Assembly (NCBI RefSeq): GCF_024606225.1
Contig: NZ_JAGRPU010000021.1
Coordinates: 49,134 to 113,133, forward strand
Length of the DNA stretch: 64,000 bases
Reading direction: 5' to 3'
Source: Endozoicomonas sp. ISHI1
GTDB lineage: Bacteria > Pseudomonadota > Gammaproteobacteria > Pseudomonadales > Endozoicomonadaceae
In this document: positions 44,174-53,364 of the stretch, in pieces
How the letters are laid out: every line of letters begins with the position of its first letter
Numbering within the stretch: the first letter of the stretch is position 1
The notes under the pieces: model-generated
The model's database searches: none
What the model saw: only the letters and a program-made list of their open reading frames with translations
Told to the model about the DNA's origin: nothing
Program-made: the position numbers and the translations under genes

Positions 44174-44650
44174 ATGGCTTGTGTAAGGCTGTTCAGTCTA
44201 CTGTTGGCGCTGGCCGTTTTTTCGGGGGCCCATGCTGCCCCGGTACCCGAAGCCCGTGTCATGAATGACAAACCGGCCCGGTTTGGCGACTATGAAGTGT
44301 ATTACAGTGCATTCCCCAGCACCTTTATTCAGCCTGACATAGCCAAGACTTATGACCTGGAGCGCGGGCCAAAAAATGGCTTGGTCAATATGGTTGTCCG
44401 AAACGTCAGGGACAGTGAGGAAGGCAAGGCAGTAAAAGCCTCTTTTGATGGCAAAACCGCCAACCTTCTGGGTCAGCAGTCAGCGCTGAAATTCAAGGAA
44501 ATCAGGGAAGGTGATGCCATCTATTATCTGGCAGGTTTCCGGTTCAGTAATGAAGAAATGCTAAAATTCACCATCAAAGTACACCCTGAAGGCGCCAGTC
44601 AGAGTCATACCATTCAGTTCAGCCAGAAATTTTACGAGGGTGGCCAGTGA
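44174..44650 (+). CDS. DUF4426 exported protein
   Basis: Signal peptide ([20 protein letters not shown]) followed by a small beta-rich domain ([31 protein letters not shown]). It corresponds to the conserved hypothetical between metW and rdgB in Pseudomonas. The function is unknown; its constant place in this operon suggests housekeeping. Four bases separate it from metW, and its stop overlaps the rdgB start. Confidence 0.88.
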   Translation: MACVRLFSLLLALAVFSGAHAAPVPEARVMNDKPARFGDYEVYYSAFPSTFIQPDIAKTYDLERGPKNGLVNMVVRNVRDSEEGKAVKASFDGKTANLLGQQSALKFKEIREGDAIYYLAGFRFSNEEMLKFTIKVHPEGASQSHTIQFSQKFYEGGQ

Positions 44651-45291
44651 AGTCATTGGTAAAAAAAGAGCTAAAGCAAGAGCCAAAGCAAGAGCCAAAG
44701 AAAGTAGTATTGGCCAGTGGTAATCAGGGCAAGCTGAAGGAGCTTCAGCAGATGCTCTCAGGGCTGGATTTTGAAGTATTGGCTCAAAGTGAGTTCAGCC
44801 TAGGTTCTGTTGAGGAAACAGGGCTGACCTTTGTAGAAAACGCTTTGATCAAGGCCAGAAATGCGGCAAAAATCACAGGTCTTGCAGCCATTGCTGATGA
44901 CTCCGGGATTGAAGTGGATGCCCTGAATGGCCAGCCAGGTATTTACTCGGCACGATTTGCCGGTGAAGAGGCCACCGATAGAGAGAACAATCAGAAGCTC
45001 TTGCAGAGACTGGAAGGATTGCCCAAAGAGCAAAGAACCGCTCGTTTTCACAGTGTACTGGTCTACATGCGCCATGCAGAAGACCCCACTCCTCTGATAT
45101 GTCATGGAAGCTGGGAGGGCTACATCCTGGAGGCACCTTCTGGTGATCGGGGTTTTGGTTATGATCCTCTTTTTTATGTGCCTGATCAGAACTGTGCAGC
45201 GGCTGAACTCAGTCGGGAACAGAAAAACAGCATCAGCCACCGGGCAAAAGCCATGACACAGCTTTTGAAGCAGTTGAAGCAACGCCTCTGA
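44647..45291 (+). CDS. rdgB: XTP/dITP diphosphatase
   Basis: Cleans the nucleotide pool of ITP/XTP-type bases (Ham1 family). Motifs: [38 protein letters not shown] core, [12 protein letters not shown] and SHRAKAM. The start is GTG 44647, overlapping the previous stop (GTGA) and preceded by GAGGG. The N-terminus has an extra Lys/Glu/Pro stretch ([10 protein letters not shown]) from a duplicated 12-bp unit (44673-44696), not typical of the family. Confidence 0.96.
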   Translation: MKSLVKKELKQEPKQEPKKVVLASGNQGKLKELQQMLSGLDFEVLAQSEFSLGSVEETGLTFVENALIKARNAAKITGLAAIADDSGIEVDALNGQPGIYSARFAGEEATDRENNQKLLQRLEGLPKEQRTARFHSVLVYMRHAEDPTPLICHGSWEGYILEAPSGDRGFGYDPLFYVPDQNCAAAELSREQKNSISHRAKAMTQLLKQLKQRL

Positions 45292-45367
45292 CAGACGCAT
45301 GTTACTTTTTCTCAATGCGGCCGGTGATGACACCTGGTCGCTTTAATCACTTGGCCTGATTCTCAAT

Positions 45368-46507
45368 ATGCTCGAACTTCCTCCATTGAGCCTTTACGTG
45401 CACATTCCCTGGTGTGTCAAAAAATGCCCTTACTGTGACTTCAACTCCCATGCGCTCAGCGATGGTATTCCAGAAGACGCTTATATCGATGCCCTGTTAA
45501 CAGACTTTGACAGTGAAGTGAATACTCTCCAGGGAAGAGCGCTTAATACGATTTTCTTCGGTGGCGGTACCCCCAGTTTGATGTCTGCCAGAGGTTTTGA
45601 TCGTTTTCTCTGTGAGCTGGAAAAGAGAATCCGTTTCTCGCCGGATATTGAAATCACCATGGAAGCCAACCCCGGGACCTATGAACATGACCGGTTCAAA
45701 GATTATCGAAAAGCCGGTATCAACCGATTGTCATTGGGGGTTCAGAGTTTTCAGGACGAAAAGCTCAAGACGCTGGGTCGTATTCACAGTTCAGATGAAG
45801 CGCGCAAGGCGATTGAGTCCCTGAGGGGGATGGGCTTTGACAACTTCAATATTGATCTGATGCACGGACTGCCCGGCCAGAGCATTCAGGACGGTCTGTC
45901 AGATCTGAAGAAAGCAATTGCACTGGAACCGACTCATATTTCCTGGTACCAGCTCACCATTGAACCCAATACGGTTTTCTATTCAAAACCTCCGGTCTTA
46001 CCCGAGGACGATACCCTCTGGTCCATTCAGGAAAAAGGGTGGGATTTACTGGCAGAGGCAGGCTATCAGCAGTACGAGATTTCAGCCTATAGTCGTCCCG
46101 GCAGACAGGCAAAACATAATTTGAACTATTGGCAGTTTGGTGACTATATCGGCATTGGTGCGGGGGCTCATGGCAAGATGACCCAGCAGGAGATGGGCAG
46201 AATTTATCGAAACTGGAAAACCAGAATGCCCTCAGACTATCTGGCAGCGGATAAACCCTTTGAAGCGGGCAGTAGAATATTGAATGAGGATGATCTGCCG
46301 ATTGAGTTTATGATGAATGTTCTGCGTCTTAACCAGGGGGTTGATCACTCATTGTTTCAGCAAAGAACCGGAATGGCCTACTCAGACATAGACGTTCAAT
46401 GTCAGCAAGCGATTCAAAAAGGTTTGCTCGAGCAGGATCGATTACAGCCAACGAAACAGGGACGACTCTTTTTGAATGATCTGCTGGCTCTGTTTACTGA
46501 TGGATGA
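45368..46507 (+). CDS. hemW: Radical SAM heme chaperone HemW
   Basis: HemN-like radical SAM protein that binds heme and delivers it to respiratory enzymes; it was often annotated as coproporphyrinogen oxidase. Cysteines 16, 20 and 23 (CVKKCPYC) bind the 4Fe-4S cluster. FFGGGTPSLM, EANPGTYE, NRLSLGVQSFQ and the HemW-type C-terminal domain follow. Unlike HemN it lacks the long N-terminal extension. The 379-aa length is normal. It is part of the metX-to-trmB conserved block. Confidence 0.95.
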   Translation: MLELPPLSLYVHIPWCVKKCPYCDFNSHALSDGIPEDAYIDALLTDFDSEVNTLQGRALNTIFFGGGTPSLMSARGFDRFLCELEKRIRFSPDIEITMEANPGTYEHDRFKDYRKAGINRLSLGVQSFQDEKLKTLGRIHSSDEARKAIESLRGMGFDNFNIDLMHGLPGQSIQDGLSDLKKAIALEPTHISWYQLTIEPNTVFYSKPPVLPEDDTLWSIQEKGWDLLAEAGYQQYEISAYSRPGRQAKHNLNYWQFGDYIGIGAGAHGKMTQQEMGRIYRNWKTRMPSDYLAADKPFEAGSRILNEDDLPIEFMMNVLRLNQGVDHSLFQQRTGMAYSDIDVQCQQAIQKGLLEQDRLQPTKQGRLFLNDLLALFTDG

Positions 46508-46589
46508 TGTTCCCACTCAATTAGCGACTGGACGCCATTTTCTGGAATCTGTTGGGAACTGTATCCTTACTCAAAACGAAGGGTGAACT

Positions 46590-46922
46590 ATGGAATGGAT
46601 AACAGACAACATTATTTTTCTGTCAAAGTTGGCTCGTGAGCATCTTGATGTTATCGCTATGGCCCTGACAGCAGTAGCAGTGGCCTTTGTGGGACGTTTT
46701 ATTGCCTCATGGAGCACTGATTGGATGAACCGGCTTCATGCCGCTGTGAGAATTCCTGCAAGAGCTGTTTTGAATCTCGCCCTGTTTGGTGCAATCTTTT
46801 ATTTTGCGCCTCAATGGCTCGGCAACTTACTGGGCTACTTCAATCATTACACTCTCGCTCCGGTATTGCTGGTGATCACAATCTGTGTCGGGATATTGTC
46901 GGAGAAACTGGGGCGTTGCTAA
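46590..46922 (+). CDS. DUF3392 membrane protein
   Basis: A 110-aa inner-membrane protein with three hydrophobic helices (VIAMALTAVAVAFVGRFIA, AVLNLALFGAIFYFA, APVLLVITICVGIL). It matches the DUF3392 proteins beside hemW/trmB in Pseudomonas. No function is known. ATG 46590 is preceded by AGGGTG. Confidence 0.88.
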   Translation: MEWITDNIIFLSKLAREHLDVIAMALTAVAVAFVGRFIASWSTDWMNRLHAAVRIPARAVLNLALFGAIFYFAPQWLGNLLGYFNHYTLAPVLLVITICVGILSEKLGRC

Positions 46923-46969
46923 GGGGAGCAAAGCGATTGAAACTCTGCCCCTTCCGGGTGGGGTAAGAT

Positions 46970-47686
46970 TTATTCTGTTCTCTCAAACAGCAGATCCCAA
47001 ACTCCGTGACCCAGTCTTTGACCGCGCTTTTCAAACTTGGTCAGCGGTCTGAAGTCAGGCCTTGGTGCGTATTGGCCTTGATCTTCCTGATTTTTAAAAC
47101 CTTCAGCGGCCGTCATGACTTCCATCATCTGTTCAGCATAGTTTTCCCAGTCTGTGGCCAGATGGATAACACCACCCAGAGCCAGTTTCGGTCTGATGGC
47201 TGCAATAAATTTGGGTTGAACCAGGCGACGCTTGTGATGACGCTTTTTGTGCCAGGGGTCAGGGAAATAAATCTGAACTCTGGACAGGCTGCCATCGGCT
47301 ATGCATTCACGAAGCACTTCAACAGCATCGTCACAATAGCTGCGAACATTGGTAACACCTGCCAGCCGGGATTCATTCAACAGGCTGCCAACCCCCGGGC
47401 GATGCACTTCAATACCGATAAAATTCTTGTCGCTCTCGGCTTTTGCCATGGCAACCAGAGACAGACCCATGCCGTAGCCGATTTCCAGTACGACAGGTGC
47501 CTCCCGACCAAAGACTTCACGGATGTTTAATGGACCGTCTTCCTTTTGCAGGCCCCACTTGTCCCAGCATTCATCCCAGCCACGACGCTGCCCTGTGGTC
47601 ATACGACCAGTGCGCAGGACAAAACTTTTTATTTCTCGACGTTTAGTCGCATCGGGGCTGTGATCAGGTTCAACTGGGTCGGTCAT
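46970..47686 (-). CDS. trmB: tRNA (guanine-N7-)-methyltransferase
   Basis: SAM enzyme forming m7G46 in tRNA. Motifs: [31 protein letters not shown] (SAM site), [30 protein letters not shown] 47686 is chosen; an in-frame GTG three codons earlier is the alternative. The 238-aa length is normal. It is convergent with the DUF3392 gene. Confidence 0.96.
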   Translation of the reverse strand: MTDPVEPDHSPDATKRREIKSFVLRTGRMTTGQRRGWDECWDKWGLQKEDGPLNIREVFGREAPVVLEIGYGMGLSLVAMAKAESDKNFIGIEVHRPGVGSLLNESRLAGVTNVRSYCDDAVEVLRECIADGSLSRVQIYFPDPWHKKRHHKRRLVQPKFIAAIRPKLALGGVIHLATDWENYAEQMMEVMTAAEGFKNQEDQGQYAPRPDFRPLTKFEKRGQRLGHGVWDLLFERTE

Positions 47687-47791
47687 AAAAGGCACATAGT
47701 CTGCAAATGAAAAAGTCGGCGTAAGATACCTAAACTGCGTTAACTTGGAAACCTTCAGCTGTCGGATTCAGTTTTGCGTTTTGTTGTTCTC

Positions 47792-47819
47792 ACAGGCAGG
47801 TTTTAAGTATCTTGCCTGT
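47792..47819. terminator. Hairpin between trmB and the surface-protein array
   Basis: ACAGGCA (47792-47798) pairs with TGCCTGT (47813-47819), lying 54 bp past the stop of the 47873 gene on the minus strand. The stem is modest and lacks a U tract. Confidence 0.35.
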
Positions 47820-47872
47820 TGTCATGCCGGGAACGCCAGCATAAATGCTGCCAGGAATCTTCTGGTTGTCGG

Positions 47873-50800
47873 TTATTTACGTTTTTCTAAGGGTAGTAAT
47901 TCAGAGGTTTCCATTTTTGATCCGGGTGGTTGTCTTTTGAACCACTTCAAGGCTACGAGAACTGCAACCGTTGCAACCATCACAGAGCCCACTGCAATAG
48001 GCGCAACTCCCCAATCAGGAAGGACCGCAGACAATCCGGCAGATGATGAAGCAGCACGGGATTTTGGATTGTTATAGCTTTCAAGAGCCAGAACGATTTC
48101 TTGCATCTGTACCTGCCGACTATCCTCCTCAATATCTGTATTTTCAAAGGCCAGATAGACTTTTTTACCCACAAATACCGGATGCATAGACTTTGCCGCC
48201 GCAGGTTTAATAGTGGTGTCGAAACGATGGACATTGACCTGATCTTCGTAGGTCAACACGGACAGTCGTCCATCGCTGTTGTAAATAATGGCGTACAGGT
48301 AATCTTCCGTTGCCATCAGCCTGACGGTCGCAAATGAACCTGGTGTGAGGGAAGGTAAATCAACCCTGTCGTCAATCATATAAGCACTGTCCATCTGTCC
48401 ATTGTCAGTGGCGAACCGGCGAATAGAAAGTGTTTCTTCCCCAGGGCTGAATACGGCAACGAAGGCCTGATCTTCTTGTATCAGGATGTCCTGCTGACTG
48501 TTGACCGTGTCACCGCTATTGATAGTGATTATCTCTTTACCATTGTTGCCAAAAGAGGCAGCGGGTTTTAGCTGCTGACTGTCGTATTGTCTGATAAACA
48601 GAGGATAGGACGCATCTTCTTCACTTTTACCGGCTACATAAAGGCGTTCGCCGTCTTGGGATAGCTTTAAATGAAGTCCCTGTTCTTTGTCATACGGATC
48701 ACTGGTTTCAGGAAAAAAGAGCCGTCGCTGCTGGTAACGGCCAACCAACAGGCTGTTATCGAGGGTGCCTGTTAAATACATGACGCCCTGATGATAAGCG
48801 GTATCATTAATTTGTACATTTTCAGGAAATAGCTCGTTACGTACAGTGTACTCTGCCCGATAACTCCGGGTGGCACTTAGCGGGAACTCGAACAGAACGG
48901 CTTTTCCTGACGTCGTTGTTGCAATAAGGGCAAGGTGAGACCCCGTCTGTTCATGAATAACCTGCCCTGTCAGAGATGGGTAGGAATCCAGTATTCTGTA
49001 GTAGTCGGCAGAAGTCGTATAAGTCACAACGCCGCACCGGCCAAATTGTTGATCCAGTTCAGAACCTTGATAGCGCGCCAGAACAACCCCTTTGGTAGGC
49101 GACTCAGGCTGAATGACGACGTATATCCGCTGGTTTTCCGGGTCATAGGTTTGAAAGAGCGGTGTGCCTTCCGGGGGTTGGCAGTTACCAGACAGACTGG
49201 GTGAATGAGTTGTGGGGGATGTTCTGTTAGACGAGGATATAAACGACGATGAATATTTAGTTTGCCGTGTGTTTGTTGTGGATGATATTTCAAAAGCGGA
49301 TGAAGTGTCTGATGGTGATTCCGAATCAGCTAAGGCTTTGATTGCAGCAGCCGTGATCAATTCCTTGGTTGAAGGCTGTGCTGATGACGATGGGACAACG
49401 GATGAAACTCCAGAAGGTGTCGCCGAACCGGATGAAGTTCGGGCTACAGAAGCCGTACTCAATTCGCTGCCTGAAGGCTGCGCTGATGACGATAAGGCAA
49501 CAGATAAAACTTCAGAAGGTGGCACCGAACCGAATGAAGTACGTGCTATAGAAGTCGTGCTCAATTCACGGGTTGAAGGCTGCACTGATGACGATGGGGC
49601 AGCAGATGACACTTCAGAAGGTGAAGCCGAACCGGATGAAGTACGTGCTATAGAAGCCGTGCTCAATTCACGGGTTGAAGGCGGTGCTGATGATGATAGG
49701 ACAGCAGATGAAACTTCAGAAAGTGGCATCGAACTGGATGAAGTTCGGGCTAAAGAGGCCGTGCTCAATTCACTGGTTGAAGGCTTTGCTGATGACGATA
49801 GGTCAAGAGATGTAACTTCAGAAGGTGACACTGAACTGGTTGAAGTGCTGGCTACAGAAGTGGTGATCAATTCGCTGGTTGGAGGCTGTGCTGATGAAGT
49901 GAAGGTCTGGCCAGAAGGAGAAACAGAGGACGAATTGACTGTCAGCCAGACAGACGAGTTAAAGTAGAATTGACCCTCGAAGTTGGTCAGTCCACTTAAA
50001 GCACTGGCTGTGGAATTCCCGATGGGTGTCCAGATATTCACAATCTGGGTGAGTGTAAGTGGGCCGGTAGTTGCCATGCTTGAATTCACGAAGCTTTCGC
50101 AATTGTATGCCAAAACGAATGGATCTGCGCTTTTAATGCTGTATTCATGCTGCTCTTGTCGCCAGAGTTTGACTGCCTGAAATTGGTTGCAAGCGAGAAC
50201 CAGCTTAACGATTCCTTTGATTTCGATAGCTGTATTTTTTACCTGGATCTGATTGCCCGCGAGATTATAAACAGGAGGTTCTTCATGGGTATCCGAATGA
50301 CCGACAAGAGAGAAAGCAAACTTTTCTTTTTTATATCCCGGCGACACAGTTTCCCACAAAATTTGGCCTGTATTGTCAATGTCGATCGTGTTTCTAAAGA
50401 TGTCGATACTGCTTCCCGGCCCAATATGTAACTCAGCCGCCCACCCCATCTTGCCCTGGAATATGTTCCCGTTAATCGCAATCCTGAGAAACTGGCTTTT
50501 GATGGCGGGAAGTTTAATAAATAGCCCTCCATCAGCAATATAGTCGCGGTGCCATGAACCGATGGTATCACCGGTGACCATGTTATTGGCGAACATCAGG
50601 CCCGGCCCGGGGCGCAAAGCACTGACAGATGCATCCAGAGGTAGTCTGCAATCAATTCTGACTCCGTCCTGGCAATTGAGATTGAATACGTTGTTTTCTA
50701 CAAACAGTCTCCGGTTAGTACAGCGTGCTGAAATAATAGTGCTAATTGGTTTGCGGCCATTAGGTGCAGTTGGCTGGAAATTAATGTGTCTTATATAGTT

Positions 50801-53107
50801 GTCTTTTGTTTCACTGAAACTAAATTCGTTAAAGGATCCAAGGGTGATCATATATAAATCTGTATAAGTTGCATCAGGCGATATGACGATTTCGTAACCT
50901 TCATTTGGAGCCCCGATAATGTCCTGTCCATCTTTCAAAACTATTTCACTGTTAATTAAATACTTAACCGGGATTTTACCTAATGCGGGGGTAACGGATT
51001 GAGAAAGCGTTGCGCCAGAAGTCGTTTCGGAAGAGAACAAAATAACGATGTTCTCTGGAATCTCATTGAGAAACTTACTTAAACTCTCTGACGAGTTGGT
51101 GCTGAGAACAATGCAGTGTCGTCCTCTAACAAGGTCTCTATATTGGTTTAGCCGCTGAAGAACCCCTGTCGCCTGATCTTTAAGAGAATCGCATGGTACC
51201 GTTATGGGGGGGAGTGTAGAAATAGAGGTTGCAGGAGTGGAGGTTGCAGGAATGGTTGTAGAAGCAGTGGTGAGTTGACTGGTTGAGGGACGCACTGTGG
51301 GTATTGGTGCAGCACGCGCCGACAACCTGTTTTGATCCATTGCAATTTCATGGTTTAATGGAGGAGGTCTTTCCTGGCCGCAGTCAAATCCCCCTGGTGT
51401 GCAATCAATTCCAGCCAGTAGTGTTTGTGGTTTGGAGAAAACTTTTGGAAAGGGTAAATAGCCATCCTGGCCATTCCAGACAGTACGATTAAAAGAGGTC
51501 GCCTCTGTGGCACCACCAGGGTCGGCAAACTCATTCAGGACGATGGGAAACTGGTTATTTGCCTGTTGGGTGCCATTAATTCGGACAAGGTCACGGTAGG
51601 GGGTGTTAACGCCTTTGAGCATCGGCAGCTGTGTTGCATCACCGGCATTCCAGAGCGTGCTGTTCAAACCGTTTAAGCCTGATTTGAGAGCACTTTTTGA
51701 TAGCCGTACGACACCGGAATTGTATCCATACCTATTGAAAGTGGAAGTGGAATTGGAAGTGGAATTGGAAGTGGAAAACCAGTGATACTTTGTGAAAGTG
51801 TCTATATTATACGCAATGAGGCCTCTCCAGTAAGGGTATGCAACTACGCCGCTTACTCTTACTAGCTCGGTCGCATTAACGGAGCCCGTATTAACATTAT
51901 TGTAAACCTCAGCACTGCGGGCGGCTGCTGAAATACCACCGACTGGACTACGATAACCTTTCCCTATAATTGCTCCAGCATTAAGGTTGTCACGGATGAC
52001 TACACGTCTGGCTTCTCCGGCGATACCTCCAGTGTATGCAAAACCACCATCCGTAGTGACAGATCCGGCGTTCACATTTTGAACAATAGGAGCGCTGACT
52101 GTTTGCCCGGTTATTCCACCCACTTGGGAGCGGTACTTCCCAGAAATGCTACCTGTATTGAGGTTTTTGCTAATCAGGGTTTGGCTGGTAGCCTCCCCTG
52201 TTATTCCGCCAATGCTTCCACCTTCCCACAAGTCAGCGCCATCCACATAATAGGTGGCAATTTTTCCGGTGTTCAGGTTATGTAAAACCCTGGCTGCTGT
52301 TGCTATTCCTGCAATCCCTCCGGAATCTCCGTTATTGCCAACATTAATCTCTCCGGCATTCACATTGTTGTTGGCAACGCTATTGCTTTTCAGCCCTCCG
52401 ACAATACCACCGGTAGGTGATTTTTGTTTGTTTCTGGGAGTTATTCTTCCAATATTCAGGTTGTTTGATACAGAAGACCCCTGATCCACCACCCCAGCGA
52501 TACCGCCGGTACTGGCACTCCCGGTTGTGGAAACGGTGCCGGTGTTCACACTATCGCGAATGACGCTATCAGAAATACTGCCCGCTATACCTCCTGCATG
52601 ACTGTGAAAACCGCCTGTTTGAATAGCTCCGGCAGAATTGACCACCTCTTCAACCCTGCTGCCTTTCAACACTCCCACAAGCACACCTGTGGGGCTCGTA
52701 TTTCCGGTACTGGTCACTTTTGGTTGTTTAAACAGGATTTGTTGGATGGTGCTGTTGTGCAATGACCCGAACAAGCCCGAGGGAGTGTTACCTGCTGACG
52801 TTGAAAGTTCGAGACCGGAAATAACGTAACCATTGCCAAGCAGAGTGACAGAGAAGGATTTGGAGGTATTGCCGACAGGCTTCCATTGAGATCCGCTCAG
52901 GTCAATATTACCGATTAACTCATAGCGTCCTTCGACCGGGTGGTCGGCATTCAGGTATTGGTTGAAATTACTATTGTCCAGCTGAACAGTACTGGCCCAA
53001 CTGTTCCAGTTTGGAAAAAACACGACAAGTGACAATAAAAGTACAGACGACTTTGTGAAGATAGTCGGGCTTTGCCGATACTGATCTTTCATCGGGCTGT
53101 TATTCAT
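47873..53107 (-). CDS. Giant secreted GLUG/beta-helix/delta-60 surface protein, 1744 aa
   Basis: Member of the array with a beta-helix cargo. A signal peptide ends near NSWA-STVQL (residue 32). Residues 33-560 hold about nine GLUG-type repeats of form GGIxG...N(L/V)N(T/A)G, closed by GIDCTPGGFDCGQ (about 566-579). A Thr/Ser linker follows, then a parallel beta-helix-like domain (about 637-1035, GNIFQGKMGWAAELHIG, FANNMVTGD) and a Ser/Thr/Pro stalk of 34-residue repeats (about 1050-1300). After LSGNCQPPEGTPLFQ comes a propeller-like region with delta-60-type repeats (LARYQGSELDQQFGRCGVV). One TM helix lies at about 1700-1723 and the tail is KWFKRQPPGSKMETSELLPLEKRK-like basic. Probably an adhesin or surface antigen (inference). 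Confidence 0.85.
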   Translation of the reverse strand: MNNSPMKDQYRQSPTIFTKSSVLLLSLVVFFPNWNSWASTVQLDNSNFNQYLNADHPVEGRYELIGNIDLSGSQWKPVGNTSKSFSVTLLGNGYVISGLELSTSAGNTPSGLFGSLHNSTIQQILFKQPKVTSTGNTSPTGVLVGVLKGSRVEEVVNSAGAIQTGGFHSHAGGIAGSISDSVIRDSVNTGTVSTTGSASTGGIAGVVDQGSSVSNNLNIGRITPRNKQKSPTGGIVGGLKSNSVANNNVNAGEINVGNNGDSGGIAGIATAARVLHNLNTGKIATYYVDGADLWEGGSIGGITGEATSQTLISKNLNTGSISGKYRSQVGGITGQTVSAPIVQNVNAGSVTTDGGFAYTGGIAGEARRVVIRDNLNAGAIIGKGYRSPVGGISAAARSAEVYNNVNTGSVNATELVRVSGVVAYPYWRGLIAYNIDTFTKYHWFSTSNSTSNSTSTFNRYGYNSGVVRLSKSALKSGLNGLNSTLWNAGDATQLPMLKGVNTPYRDLVRINGTQQANNQFPIVLNEFADPGGATEATSFNRTVWNGQDGYLPFPKVFSKPQTLLAGIDCTPGGFDCGQERPPPLNHEIAMDQNRLSARAAPIPTVRPSTSQLTTASTTIPATSTPATSISTLPPITVPCDSLKDQATGVLQRLNQYRDLVRGRHCIVLSTNSSESLSKFLNEIPENIVILFSSETTSGATLSQSVTPALGKIPVKYLINSEIVLKDGQDIIGAPNEGYEIVISPDATYTDLYMITLGSFNEFSFSETKDNYIRHINFQPTAPNGRKPISTIISARCTNRRLFVENNVFNLNCQDGVRIDCRLPLDASVSALRPGPGLMFANNMVTGDTIGSWHRDYIADGGLFIKLPAIKSQFLRIAINGNIFQGKMGWAAELHIGPGSSIDIFRNTIDIDNTGQILWETVSPGYKKEKFAFSLVGHSDTHEEPPVYNLAGNQIQVKNTAIEIKGIVKLVLACNQFQAVKLWRQEQHEYSIKSADPFVLAYNCESFVNSSMATTGPLTLTQIVNIWTPIGNSTASALSGLTNFEGQFYFNSSVWLTVNSSSVSPSGQTFTSSAQPPTSELITTSVASTSTSSVSPSEVTSLDLSSSAKPSTSELSTASLARTSSSSMPLSEVSSAVLSSSAPPSTRELSTASIARTSSGSASPSEVSSAAPSSSVQPSTRELSTTSIARTSFGSVPPSEVLSVALSSSAQPSGSELSTASVARTSSGSATPSGVSSVVPSSSAQPSTKELITAAAIKALADSESPSDTSSAFEISSTTNTRQTKYSSSFISSSNRTSPTTHSPSLSGNCQPPEGTPLFQTYDPENQRIYVVIQPESPTKGVVLARYQGSELDQQFGRCGVVTYTTSADYYRILDSYPSLTGQVIHEQTGSHLALIATTTSGKAVLFEFPLSATRSYRAEYTVRNELFPENVQINDTAYHQGVMYLTGTLDNSLLVGRYQQRRLFFPETSDPYDKEQGLHLKLSQDGERLYVAGKSEEDASYPLFIRQYDSQQLKPAASFGNNGKEIITINSGDTVNSQQDILIQEDQAFVAVFSPGEETLSIRRFATDNGQMDSAYMIDDRVDLPSLTPGSFATVRLMATEDYLYAIIYNSDGRLSVLTYEDQVNVHRFDTTIKPAAAKSMHPVFVGKKVYLAFENTDIEEDSRQVQMQEIVLALESYNNPKSRAASSSAGLSAVLPDWGVAPIAVGSVMVATVAVLVALKWFKRQPPGSKMETSELLPLEKRK
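49321..49930 (-). repeat. Six 102-bp tandem repeats (Ser/Thr stalk)
   Basis: The phase marker TTGAAGGC-type sequence recurs at 49369, 49471, 49573, 49675, 49777 and 49879, exactly 102 bp apart. Each unit encodes 34 residues rich in Ser, Thr, Ala and Pro (STSELSTA..ARTSS..PSEVSS). Confidence 0.9.
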
Positions 53108-53364
53108 TGAGTGAGTACCATGAAAAACAATGATGAGAACTATCCGTATTTGTGACCCGTATATATAGACTATGAGGGGGCGTCATGCATTAACATGCGG
53201 GTAACCTGGAAAAACTTACGTTTGAGCAGGGGGGGGCAGCAGGGGCCAACTTTTTCTGGATAAGCTATTGGCCCGATACCCCTTTGAGGCAATGATAATG
53301 TTTATGGCGATTGCCCTTGAGGGATGCACCTGTTTGTTGGTTATTTAAGTTCATCTAAGGGTAG
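53108..53364 (-). promoter_or_regulatory. Conserved leader of the 1744-aa gene with G8 tract
   Basis: About 257 bp that aligns nearly base for base with the leader at 62957-63185. It contains a run of eight G on the plus strand (53229-53236; five in the other copies), a small GCAT-TAAC-ATGC palindrome, and a TATATA box near 53161 as a possible -10. It probably carries the promoter of the downstream gene. Confidence 0.6.

Noticed and set aside
49321..49930. CRISPR-like periodic array
   Set aside because: The period is 102 bp with no spacers, and the repeats are in frame within a protein-coding gene.
49212..49967. 251-aa acidic plus-strand ORF
   Set aside because: It is the antisense of the Ser/Thr stalk repeats of the 1744-aa gene; the periodic sequence lacks stops in this frame. 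No ribosome binding site or independent domain.
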